From contig JAGBIC010000006.1 of assembly GCA_017935185.1 (NCBI GenBank), forward strand, positions 62,001 to 126,000: a stretch of DNA of 64,000 nucleotides. Reading direction: 5' to 3'. This stretch comes from Alistipes sp. Its GTDB lineage: Bacteria; Bacteroidota; Bacteroidia; Bacteroidales; Rikenellaceae. How positions within the stretch are numbered: position 1 is the first letter of the stretch; every line of letters starts with the position of its first letter. A program made the position numbers and the translations under genes. Shown piece by piece: positions 19,234 through 27,102 of the stretch. The notes under the pieces were generated by a model. The model worked only from the letters and a program-made list of their open reading frames with translations, did not search any database and was not told where the DNA came from.

Positions 19234-21099
19234 ATGAAGAAGTTATTTTTGGTTGCGGCTGCGATGTTGTCGTTTACCGCATGTGTCGATGAGTCAATCG
19301 ACTGGGGCCAAGGAGGGCAGGAGGCCGAGCAGATGGGTTATATCTCATTTGGCGGCAATGCCATTACCGTGGCCGTAGATAGCGAGGTTGGCGAGGGCGA
19401 AGTAGAGCCGCAGGGCGCTCGTTCGGCTACCCGTGCTGCCGATACGGCAATTGAGGATTATACCGTGCAGATTATCAATGCGGCCGGTGATGTTGTAAAG
19501 TCGTTTAAGTATGGCGAGTGGACTCAGGACGATGATTATGTTGCTAATCATAAGATTGATGATAATCATACCGTAACAGGTATCGAGCTGCCCGTCGGAA
19601 CTTACACCGTAAAGGCCTTCTCGGGTGAAACACAGAATGTATCTGACACTCCCGAATATGAGGGCTATACAACTGTGACTCTGGCAAAAGGTACTGCAAC
19701 CGAGGCAAAGGTTGAGTGTAAGTTGTCAAGTATCAAGGTAACAGTAACCTTCGATGCAGTTTTGGCCGAGGTTATCGATGCGGCCAGCACATCGGTGCTT
19801 GTTCGTTTGGATGAGGAGGGTATCGAGGAGGCTAATCGTAGCCAGCATACCTATGGTGGTTATGCCGACAAGACAGCGCTTACCAAGGGTCACGATGCTG
19901 TTGCGCCCACCTACCTCAAGCCGCAGGCTTCTAATGACGGTGTGCCTTTGAACCTCTACCTCACCACGATTTATGGTGGTGCTCCGGGTGTGGGAAGCCA
20001 GATTTCGGCTCAGAAATTGCCCGTGGTGTCAAACGCAAAGATTGGCGAGTGGCGCAAGGTGAGCATTAAGTTAGATCACGGTACCGAGGGTACAGTATAT
20101 TTCGTTGTTACTGTTGAAACATGGGTATATAACGAGCAGATTGATGTTACACAGAGCACTTATGCAATCGCTTTGAGCGAGATGGAGATTCCCGATATCT
20201 CTGACGCTCCCGTTATCGAGTGGGCCGACAAGGATCTCGCACAGCCTATTGTTTTGTCGGATGGCATGTTCGACAGCAATGGCAGTATGGTTGGCGGCGC
20301 GCCGTTTACAATCTCGACCAAGCAGCCCATGGCAGCGATATATGTTGCAGCTTCATCTAACAATAGCGAGCTTGCGAGTCTTATTTCATCGATGGGCATG
20401 GATGCCGCTGTGTCGGTTGCAAACGATACCAATTATGCAGGATTGAATATTTTGGGTGAGTTGCAGACCTTACAGAAGACTATTCTTAAGACATGGGGAT
20501 TCCCCGAGGGCAGTGCGCTGGGCCAGACCGAGGTGGCATTCGACCTTGCGGGTTTGATGGAGCAGTTGCAGGCTGATTACAACGGCAAGCATACCTTTAC
20601 TATCACCGTTGTCGACGAGAAGAAGAATAACACTACCGTAACTCTCGATATCACATCGGGTGGCGTTATTGATCCCAATATCGTTTGGGAGGGTAAGGAC
20701 ATCACCAAGCGTTATGTGGTAACCGACGACCTTAAGATTAAGATCAATATGACAGCGGAAAAGGGCGTGAAGAACCTTGTTGTAACTGTCAGTGGTCGTT
20801 TGGGCCAGTCTGATGGTATGAATGCTATCGGTATGCCGAATAGTTTTGACCTTGTAGATCCGGGATATAAGATTGATCCTAGTACCCTTGAGCCAACAGA
20901 GGAGGAGCTTGGCCCTTCATTGGCAGGTATGGGCTTCCCCGTAGGCGAGGATGTTAAGGATCAAACCGAATTGAGTTTTGATATTACAAGATTTATGGGC
21001 ATGATGGGCTCATTCAAAGGCGATACCGATTTTAAGGTTACTTTGACCGATAACGAGGGTAATGTAGCCGAGCAGACAGTAAAGATTACCATTGAGTAG
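19234..21099 (+). CDS. DUF4493-domain lipoprotein with two or three extra C-terminal modules
   Basis: A 621-residue predicted lipoprotein with lipobox FTAC followed by VDESID. A DUF4493-like domain covers about residues 60-300, with LPVGTYTVKAFSGE, YEGYTTVTL and KLSSIKVTVTFDAVL. The rest consists of beta-rich segments that each begin with a similar phrase: VIEWADKDLAQPIVLSDG (about 328) and IVWEGKDITKRYVVTDD (about 487). The latter looks like an Ig-like repeat unit, and each unit ends in a VTVVD.. or KVTLTDNEGN strand. Gaps of 25 and 12 bp place it within the operon. Its role is unknown; the architecture suggests a cell-surface structural or binding protein. Confidence 0.78.
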   Translation: MKKLFLVAAAMLSFTACVDESIDWGQGGQEAEQMGYISFGGNAITVAVDSEVGEGEVEPQGARSATRAADTAIEDYTVQIINAAGDVVKSFKYGEWTQDDDYVANHKIDDNHTVTGIELPVGTYTVKAFSGETQNVSDTPEYEGYTTVTLAKGTATEAKVECKLSSIKVTVTFDAVLAEVIDAASTSVLVRLDEEGIEEANRSQHTYGGYADKTALTKGHDAVAPTYLKPQASNDGVPLNLYLTTIYGGAPGVGSQISAQKLPVVSNAKIGEWRKVSIKLDHGTEGTVYFVVTVETWVYNEQIDVTQSTYAIALSEMEIPDISDAPVIEWADKDLAQPIVLSDGMFDSNGSMVGGAPFTISTKQPMAAIYVAASSNNSELASLISSMGMDAAVSVANDTNYAGLNILGELQTLQKTILKTWGFPEGSALGQTEVAFDLAGLMEQLQADYNGKHTFTITVVDEKKNNTTVTLDITSGGVIDPNIVWEGKDITKRYVVTDDLKIKINMTAEKGVKNLVVTVSGRLGQSDGMNAIGMPNSFDLVDPGYKIDPSTLEPTEEELGPSLAGMGFPVGEDVKDQTELSFDITRFMGMMGSFKGDTDFKVTLTDNEGNVAEQTVKITIE

Positions 21100-21111
21100 T
21101 AAAAAGTAGTG

Positions 21112-23319
21112 ATGATGAAAAAGATATTATATATTATAGCATGTGTGGCATTGTGTTTTGCCACGTCTTGCAGCAAGGAATCTGTTTCTCACGAAGGCGA
21201 GGGTGCTGTTTCGTTTGCTCTAAATAACGGCACTGTTCGTAGCGGTAGTGCTACCGATCTCTTTGCAGCGGTTTACGATAAGCTCACATTCCGTATTTTT
21301 CAGGTGAGCAATAAGGATACTGCAACCGAGACCAAAAAGTTGGTGCGCCTCTATACTTATGACGAGATTATCGGTGACAGCCAGAATCCCATGAAAATCT
21401 GGTTGTTGGCGGGTGACTACCGTGTCGAGGTCAGCGGCGGCGATCAAAGCGAGGCCTCTTTCACCGAAATCTATTACAAGGGTAGTGCCGACTTTACTGT
21501 TGCCGAGAATATGTCGGATAAGACTATTGAGGTAACATGCCGTCCCAGCAACTCAATGATTAAGGTTGTTTTTGATCAGAGCGTTGCAGATAATATGGAG
21601 GATGCCAAGGTGGTGGTAGCCATTGATGATAGCTATGATCCCATTGCTGTGACATCGAAGAGTGTTCCCTCTTTGACCTATACCGAGACAAAGATTGGTT
21701 ACTTTACTCCCGAGGAGGGTGCGACCTCTTTTGCATGGCATTTCTCTGGAACTGTTCCTGCAAAGAATCATCAGGAGGTTGTAAAGGAGGCTGTGCAAAC
21801 TCTGTCGGAGGGCTTCAAGGCGGGTTATATGTACACAATTACCGTCAAGTACTCTCCCGATTTGGGCGGTTATATGACCTTCGATATTACGGTTGACAAG
21901 AATCCTACTGAGTATAACAATGTTGCCACCTTTAAGCCCGAGCCTCAATTCTCGGATGTTGATGGTGCGCAGGTAGTCAACAAAACTGCATACCTTAACT
22001 CTACAAGCGAGGTTGCATATAATGTTAAGGCCATCAACGCCATCACTGAGGTGTCGGTTAAGAATGGCTCAACGATTACCACCTACACCTCTGATCAGGT
22101 GAATGGCGTCTCTTCGGCCTCTGTACGCAGCACTGCCACCTTTACCGATGCCGAGAATGGTGTCGCTATCGATGTGGTAAGCGACAAGGAGTGGGTGATT
22201 AAGTTGTTGCCTAAATTTATGGAGAAACTCTCTGCCGGTGAGAATGAGTATATTGTCTCTGTTACCGATGATGCGGGTGCCATTGCAGAGTATGTTCAAG
22301 ATTATCTCGGTGAGGGCGTAAATAGCGGAGTGCTGAAGTTGTGGGAGGGCCATGCATACCTCTCGGCTTATGTAACCAACAGCGCCGCACAGAATATCAA
22401 GGTTGTCTATCGTAAGGATGGCGGCGATTGGCAGGAGATTGCGGCTGCGGCATCATCTTCGAACGATGCTTTGTGGGAGGTTAAACTTCCGGTTGATGGT
22501 CAGGCCGAATTTGAATACTATTGGCGTTATGACGGCAAGGATAATATTGCTGCAACCAACTCTACATTCTCAACTCCCGCAGCTCCCCAGATTCCCAACG
22601 GAGGTTTGGAAGAGTGGGCTGGTGACTCACCGTTGTTGCCTTATACTACCACACAGTGGTGGGATACCGGAAACCACGGTTCGGCTACGCTTAATACGAA
22701 TGTAACTACAAACTCTACCGATGTGCGCCCGGGTTCAACGGGTCAATACTCTGCATATCTTAAGTCGCAGTATGTTGCCTTCATGGGAATTGGTAAATTT
22801 GCAGCGGGTAACATCTTCTTTGGAAAATATCTTGAGACAGTCGGTACTAACGGAATTATCGGTTTTGGCCAGCCTTATGAGTTTGTCTACAAGCCCAAGA
22901 AACTTGTGGTTTGGTACAAGGGTCAGGTTGGTACTTGCGATTATGCAGGTGGCGATGTAAAGAAGGGCGATAGCGATAAGAACCAAATATATGTTTGGTT
23001 GTGTAATTGGACAGGTCGCCATGCGGTTGATACTAGCGATACAACTACTTTCGTTAACCCCACCGAAACCGCAAATACAGCCGAGGGTAATGTGATTGCT
23101 TATGGTGAGTGGCACCGTGTAATCACTGCCGAGGATAGTGGTGCGGATAATGGCTGGCAGAAACTCGAGATTCCCATCACCTATCGCGAGGGCGCAGGAT
23201 TCTCGGATGTAGTTCCCAATTATCTGGTAATTTCGTGCGCTGCATCAGGCTATGGTGACTACTTCGCAGGTAGTACCAGCAGCTATATGTACGTAGACGA
23301 TATCGAATTTGTATATTAA
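21112..23319 (+). CDS. DUF4493-PCMD two-domain surface lipoprotein
   Basis: A 735-residue predicted lipoprotein with lipobox ATSC followed by SKES. It has an N-terminal DUF4493 domain (about residues 25-285; WLLAGDYRVEVSGG, YYKGSADFTV, SNSMIKVVFDQSV) and a middle Ig-like segment resembling the repeat in the preceding protein. A short beta module follows (about 405-490), then a C-terminal PCMD (putative carbohydrate metabolism) domain (about 495-735). The PCMD begins NGGLEEWA and contains GIGKFAAGNIFFGKY and TVGTNGIIGFG. The same PCMD core recurs in the last gene of the operon. Carbohydrate binding is suggested by the family name only. ATG 21115 is an equally possible start. Confidence 0.82.
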   Translation: MMKKILYIIACVALCFATSCSKESVSHEGEGAVSFALNNGTVRSGSATDLFAAVYDKLTFRIFQVSNKDTATETKKLVRLYTYDEIIGDSQNPMKIWLLAGDYRVEVSGGDQSEASFTEIYYKGSADFTVAENMSDKTIEVTCRPSNSMIKVVFDQSVADNMEDAKVVVAIDDSYDPIAVTSKSVPSLTYTETKIGYFTPEEGATSFAWHFSGTVPAKNHQEVVKEAVQTLSEGFKAGYMYTITVKYSPDLGGYMTFDITVDKNPTEYNNVATFKPEPQFSDVDGAQVVNKTAYLNSTSEVAYNVKAINAITEVSVKNGSTITTYTSDQVNGVSSASVRSTATFTDAENGVAIDVVSDKEWVIKLLPKFMEKLSAGENEYIVSVTDDAGAIAEYVQDYLGEGVNSGVLKLWEGHAYLSAYVTNSAAQNIKVVYRKDGGDWQEIAAAASSSNDALWEVKLPVDGQAEFEYYWRYDGKDNIAATNSTFSTPAAPQIPNGGLEEWAGDSPLLPYTTTQWWDTGNHGSATLNTNVTTNSTDVRPGSTGQYSAYLKSQYVAFMGIGKFAAGNIFFGKYLETVGTNGIIGFGQPYEFVYKPKKLVVWYKGQVGTCDYAGGDVKKGDSDKNQIYVWLCNWTGRHAVDTSDTTTFVNPTETANTAEGNVIAYGEWHRVITAEDSGADNGWQKLEIPITYREGAGFSDVVPNYLVISCAASGYGDYFAGSTSSYMYVDDIEFVY

Positions 23320-23346
23320 ATTTCAGGCACGGTTTGTGCCGAAATT
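23319..23346 (+). repeat. Hairpin between the DUF4493-PCMD gene and the first barrel gene
   Basis: AATTTC and GGCAC pair with GTGCC and GAAATT around a GGTTT loop, with a single bulged A. No T-tract follows, so it is more likely an mRNA processing or stability element within the operon than a full terminator. It could set different expression of the lipoprotein half and the barrel half. Confidence 0.6.
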
Positions 23347-23360
23347 AAACGCTTTACTTG

Positions 23361-24158
23361 ATGCGTATAAAACATATCATAATATTATGCTTTGCTCTCT
23401 GTGCTACGCTTTCGGCTGTGGCACAGAGGCGAAGTGTTGATAGAGAACTTCCCGACTCTGTCCTGACACAGATTGAGCAACGACGCTCAAATCGTGGATT
23501 GGTGGAGCGTAACAATGTCTTTGTTCCGAAGGGACAATGGATTTTTGGCGGTACGGCATCATATTCAGTCCACCATAATAACGACTATAAGGCGTTGATT
23601 GTGGAGGATATAAACTCCGAAGGCTATACTGTTAAGGCAAGTCCGTTGTTGGCTTATGCGATTACTGATAACATGGCGTTGGGTCTGCGTTTTAACTATG
23701 GCAGAACATTTATGCGCCTCGATAGCGCCAGTATATCGCTTGGCGACAGCGAAACGGGAACAAATCTCACCACCGATTTTTACTATGCCCTTAAGCACTC
23801 ATATTCTTTGGGCGCTATTTGGCGACAGTATATACCTTTGGGAAAAAATAAGCGATTTGCAATCTTTAACGAGGTGCAATTGGCTATGGGAGCATCGCAA
23901 TCGAAATTCGCACAGGATAATCCCGTTAATGGTACGTTCTCGGAGTCGTTTGAGGCGGGTTTGAGCGTGAGTCCCGGAATTATAGCGTTTGCATCGAATA
24001 CTATGGCTGTCGAGGTTAGTGTCGGTGTTATGGGCGTTCAGTTTAATAGTACCAAGCAGGTGCATAATCAGGTTGAGGAGGGTAAGACCACATCGAGCTT
24101 TATGAACTTCTCGATCAATTTGTTGAGTGTCGGCTTGGGTGTTTCATTCTATTTATAA
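23361..24158 (+). CDS. Predicted outer-membrane beta-barrel protein, first copy
   Basis: A 266-residue protein with a signal peptide ending in SAVAQ. A 50-residue linker with two RR pairs and FVPKGQWIFGGTASY follows, then alternating amphipathic strands typical of a small outer-membrane barrel. It ends VGLGVSFYL, with a terminal aromatic-X pattern. It resembles the next gene product in layout: KG.. start of the barrel, an SY strand, an (I)N..G(F/Y) segment near residue 80, and ITDN or VANN followed by a G-L/I-R strand. The two are probably paralogues. The function is unknown; an anchor or export pore for the neighbouring lipoproteins is a guess. ATG 23361 follows an in-frame TTG. Confidence 0.7.
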   Translation: MRIKHIIILCFALCATLSAVAQRRSVDRELPDSVLTQIEQRRSNRGLVERNNVFVPKGQWIFGGTASYSVHHNNDYKALIVEDINSEGYTVKASPLLAYAITDNMALGLRFNYGRTFMRLDSASISLGDSETGTNLTTDFYYALKHSYSLGAIWRQYIPLGKNKRFAIFNEVQLAMGASQSKFAQDNPVNGTFSESFEAGLSVSPGIIAFASNTMAVEVSVGVMGVQFNSTKQVHNQVEEGKTTSSFMNFSINLLSVGLGVSFYL

Positions 24159-24168
24159 TGCGGCGGAT

Positions 24169-25020
24169 ATGAAGAGATTATTTTTATTGACAATAATGCT
24201 TGGTCTTGTCACTTCAGCCGTGGCTCAAGGTGATATGGTTAGTCTTCAGCAGCCTGACAAAGCGTCGGACGTGATGCAGACCAAAAAGCGTTTTATGCCA
24301 ACCGGCAAACGTATCGACCGCGAGATAAACAAGAATGTGTTCGCTTACAAAGGCGAGTTGGCGCTGGGCCTTACCGCATCGTATGGTACTTTGACGAGCG
24401 ATAATAGCGATATTTTCGCCATTTTGGAGCAGATCAATGCATCGGGTTTTGTTACTACGGTATCGCCTTTTGTCAGCTATTTTGTTGCCAATAATACAAG
24501 TATAGGTCTGCGCTTGGGATATACCCATATGGGCGGTAAGTTGGACAACATGGATATAAATCTCGGCGAGCAGAATGATGTTTCTATCTCTATTCCATGG
24601 GTGAATCTTGCAAATAATACCGTTCGCATGAGTGCCTTCCTGCGTAATTATGCCTCTATCGATGAGGCAGGCCGCTTTGGAGTATTCAGCGAGATAGAAG
24701 CCTCGTATGCTTTCGGCTCAAACGAGTTTTCGTTCCGTTCGGGCGATGAGGAGCAGCCAACCTATACCGATTCAAAGAATATGACCATCAAATTGTGGTT
24801 CAATCCCGGATTGGCCGTATATATGTTCCCCAACGTATGTGCGACCATCTCATTCGGTATGGGAGGATTCAAATACAGTTCTGTCAAACAGTATGATGAG
24901 AATGGCAATCTGACCGGTACTCGTGATACCTCGAAATTGCGTTTCCGCTTGAACCTTGCCGATATCAATTTTGGTTTGAATATCCATTTGTGGAATAAAA
25001 ACAAGAAGTCGAAGCGATGA
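24169..25020 (+). CDS. Predicted outer-membrane beta-barrel protein, second copy
   Basis: A 283-residue protein with a signal peptide ending SAVAQ and a linker (TGKRIDREINKNVF). Barrel-like strands follow, beginning YKGELALGLTASYG and including YFVANNTSIGLRLGYTH and an acidic loop. The C-terminus is Lys-rich after the last strand (FGLNIHLW), so the final strand is not quite terminal. It is related to the preceding gene product by layout. ATG 24169 is chosen because it opens the signal peptide; an upstream in-frame start overlaps the previous gene. The ATGA overlap with the next gene suggests translational coupling. Confidence 0.72.
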   Translation: MKRLFLLTIMLGLVTSAVAQGDMVSLQQPDKASDVMQTKKRFMPTGKRIDREINKNVFAYKGELALGLTASYGTLTSDNSDIFAILEQINASGFVTTVSPFVSYFVANNTSIGLRLGYTHMGGKLDNMDINLGEQNDVSISIPWVNLANNTVRMSAFLRNYASIDEAGRFGVFSEIEASYAFGSNEFSFRSGDEEQPTYTDSKNMTIKLWFNPGLAVYMFPNVCATISFGMGGFKYSSVKQYDENGNLTGTRDTSKLRFRLNLADINFGLNIHLWNKNKKSKR

Positions 25021-26639
25021 AGAGATTAAACATATATATCCTTACATTCTTTATGACGATGCTTGTCGGATTGGGAGGGTGTATCAAGAACGATTTGCCA
25101 TACCCCGTTGTGCCTCTTTATATCACATCGTTGGAGGCCGATGGCTTGGTTGGCGAACCGGTTATTGATGAAGTTCGTAAGCGTGTGACCCTGAATCTTG
25201 CCGAGACTACCGATATCCAGAATGTAAATATTCGTTCAGTAGGCTATACCGACAAAACAACAGCTTCGGTTGACGTTGTGGGAACTCATGATTTGCGAAC
25301 ACCTATCGAGGTGGTTTTGTCTCTTTACCAAGATTATATATGGCATATCGAGGCCAAGCAGACTATTGAACGCCGTTTTACGGTTGAAGGTCAGATTGGC
25401 GATACCGAGTGGGATCTCGATAAGCGTATTGCCACAGCATATGTGGGATTCGAGAATCGCTCTAATGTTAAAGTTACATCACTGAAACTTGCGGCTGACG
25501 GTATCTCAACATACGAGTGGGCTGATGGCATCGATAGTGGCAATTTCAATACCGTTCGATATGTTTATGTCACCTGCCATGGACGAACCGAGCGTTGGAG
25601 TCTGTATGTAAAAACTACCGATGTTGTGGTTGATATTACCAAGGCTGACGGATGGGGCCGATTGATTTGGCTTTATGGTCAAGGTGTGAGTGATACTAAT
25701 CTGGGCTTCCGTTATAGAAAGAGTGGTGATACAGAGTGGCGTGAAGTGCCGAATGTCGAGGTCGATGGCGGTTCATTTAAGGCCAAGGTTACGGGGCTGG
25801 ATGTCCTCACAGAGTATGAGGTAATAGCCTACTCTGACGACAATACATCGCCCGTATATCGAGTAAAAACCGAGGATATTTTGCAGTTGCAGAATGGCGG
25901 TTTCGAGGAGTGGGCGACCATCCGCAAAATTGTATGTCCCTATCTGTCGGAGGATGCGGCTTATTGGGGTACCGGAAATCCCGGAGCAGCCACTGTGGGT
26001 GCAACCGTTACCGATAAGAGTACCGATATCCGTCCCGGCTCGTCGGGTAAGTATTCCGCCCGTTTGGAATCTATTTTTGCTAATGTAGCGGGTATTGGTA
26101 AGTTCGCTGCCGGAAACCTGTTCCTTGGTAAATATGTGGGAACTGTCGGTACAAATGGTATCGTTGGCTTCGGTCGTCAGTTTAATGCTCGTCCTACTGC
26201 ATTGCGTTTATGGATGAAGTATAATTGTGGCAATGTAGACCGTATCGGCTCACTGCCATCAGGAAGCACACTTAAGATTGGTGATCCCGATACGGGTTCA
26301 ATTTATATTGCTTTGGGTACATGGAGCGCTGCCGAGTATGGTGTCGATGCCGATGGCGTTGTGCAGGGTACAGTCGATAGTCCGGTGATTATCGATACCC
26401 GTGATAGAGCAACATTCTTTGACTCTTCTTCTCCGGCTGTCGTAGCCTATGGTGAGCTAATGCTGAATGAGAGTGTGAGTGAGTGGACTCAAATAACAAT
26501 TCCACTGAACTATACAACCACTTCGGTTGTCCCGACAAATATCATTATCGTCTGTTCGGCCTCGCGCTTGGGCGACTACTTTACGGGAAGTACCGAGAGC
26601 GTGATGTTGCTTGATGATATGGAGTTGTTATATGAATAA
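25017..26639 (+). CDS. PCMD-domain lipoprotein
   Basis: A 540-residue predicted lipoprotein with lipobox GLGGC followed by IKNDLPY. The N-terminal part (about residues 30-190) is beta-rich and includes VVGTHDLRTPIEVVLSLYQDY and a HIEAKQTIERRFTVEGQIG stretch, resembling extended Ig-like modules seen before PCMD domains. An FN3-like module follows (about 205-285, GVSDTNLGFRYRKSGDTEW, then LTEYEVIAY). A PCMD domain follows (about 293-540) with NGGFEEWA, GIGKFAAGNLFLGKY, TVGTNGIVGFG and a closing DDMEL strand. The core is nearly the same as in the DUF4493-PCMD protein. It is the last gene of the operon, four bases overlapped with the barrel gene. Confidence 0.82.
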   Translation: MKRLNIYILTFFMTMLVGLGGCIKNDLPYPVVPLYITSLEADGLVGEPVIDEVRKRVTLNLAETTDIQNVNIRSVGYTDKTTASVDVVGTHDLRTPIEVVLSLYQDYIWHIEAKQTIERRFTVEGQIGDTEWDLDKRIATAYVGFENRSNVKVTSLKLAADGISTYEWADGIDSGNFNTVRYVYVTCHGRTERWSLYVKTTDVVVDITKADGWGRLIWLYGQGVSDTNLGFRYRKSGDTEWREVPNVEVDGGSFKAKVTGLDVLTEYEVIAYSDDNTSPVYRVKTEDILQLQNGGFEEWATIRKIVCPYLSEDAAYWGTGNPGAATVGATVTDKSTDIRPGSSGKYSARLESIFANVAGIGKFAAGNLFLGKYVGTVGTNGIVGFGRQFNARPTALRLWMKYNCGNVDRIGSLPSGSTLKIGDPDTGSIYIALGTWSAAEYGVDADGVVQGTVDSPVIIDTRDRATFFDSSSPAVVAYGELMLNESVSEWTQITIPLNYTTTSVVPTNIIIVCSASRLGDYFTGSTESVMLLDDMELLYE

Positions 26640-26651
26640 TGATATTGGGCA

Positions 26652-26698
26652 ACAATAAAAAAAACTGCGATTTAATCAAATCGCAGTTTTTTATTGTA
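26652..26698. terminator. Bidirectional terminator between the surface operon and the ilv-leu operon
   Basis: AAAACTGCGATTT pairs perfectly with AAATCGCAGTTTT around AATC, and the stem extends outward through A/T pairs (ACAATAAAA with TTTTATTGT). T-runs lie on both sides, so it can end plus-strand transcription from the PCMD gene and minus-strand transcription from yccF. Confidence 0.93.
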
Positions 26699-26709
26699 AG
26701 GCTCGCCAA

Positions 26710-27084
26710 TTAGTCTCTCACAACCTCTCTGCCGAAAGGTACAAGAGCATACATCATCAATTTGAAGTGCTGTAAGCCAAATGGTATGCCGATAATGGTT
26801 ATACAGAATATAACTCCCAATGTGAGGTGTGATAGTGCAACCTCAATGCCTCCGAAGACTATCCACAATACATTCATTAAGATAGTCAGACACCCGCCGG
26901 CATTATCTTTCTCGACAACCTTGCCGCCGAATGGCCATAGGGCAAATAGTCCCAGACGCATAATCTGTACTCCGAAGGGTATGCCAATAATAGTAAGACA
27001 TAGCAATAATCCCCCAATAAGGTAGACAAGCGATAACAGAAGTCCGCCAAAAACTACCCAAATCAAATTGCCTATAAAATTCAT
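26710..27084 (-). CDS. YccF-domain inner-membrane protein
   Basis: A 124-residue protein with two copies of the YccF motif. Each has a hydrophobic helix followed by IIGIPFG (LCLTIIGIPFGVQIMRLGLFALWPFG and ITIIGIPFGLQHFKLMMYALVPFG). The start MNFIGNLIWVVFGG is typical. The function of YccF proteins is not established. It lies 18 bp after ilvA at the end of the operon and shares its terminator, so it may be co-transcribed, but no metabolic link is evident. Confidence 0.88.
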   Translation of the reverse strand: MNFIGNLIWVVFGGLLLSLVYLIGGLLLCLTIIGIPFGVQIMRLGLFALWPFGGKVVEKDNAGGCLTILMNVLWIVFGGIEVALSHLTLGVIFCITIIGIPFGLQHFKLMMYALVPFGREVVRD

Positions 27085-27102
27085 AGTTGTAGTATTTAGT
27101 TG

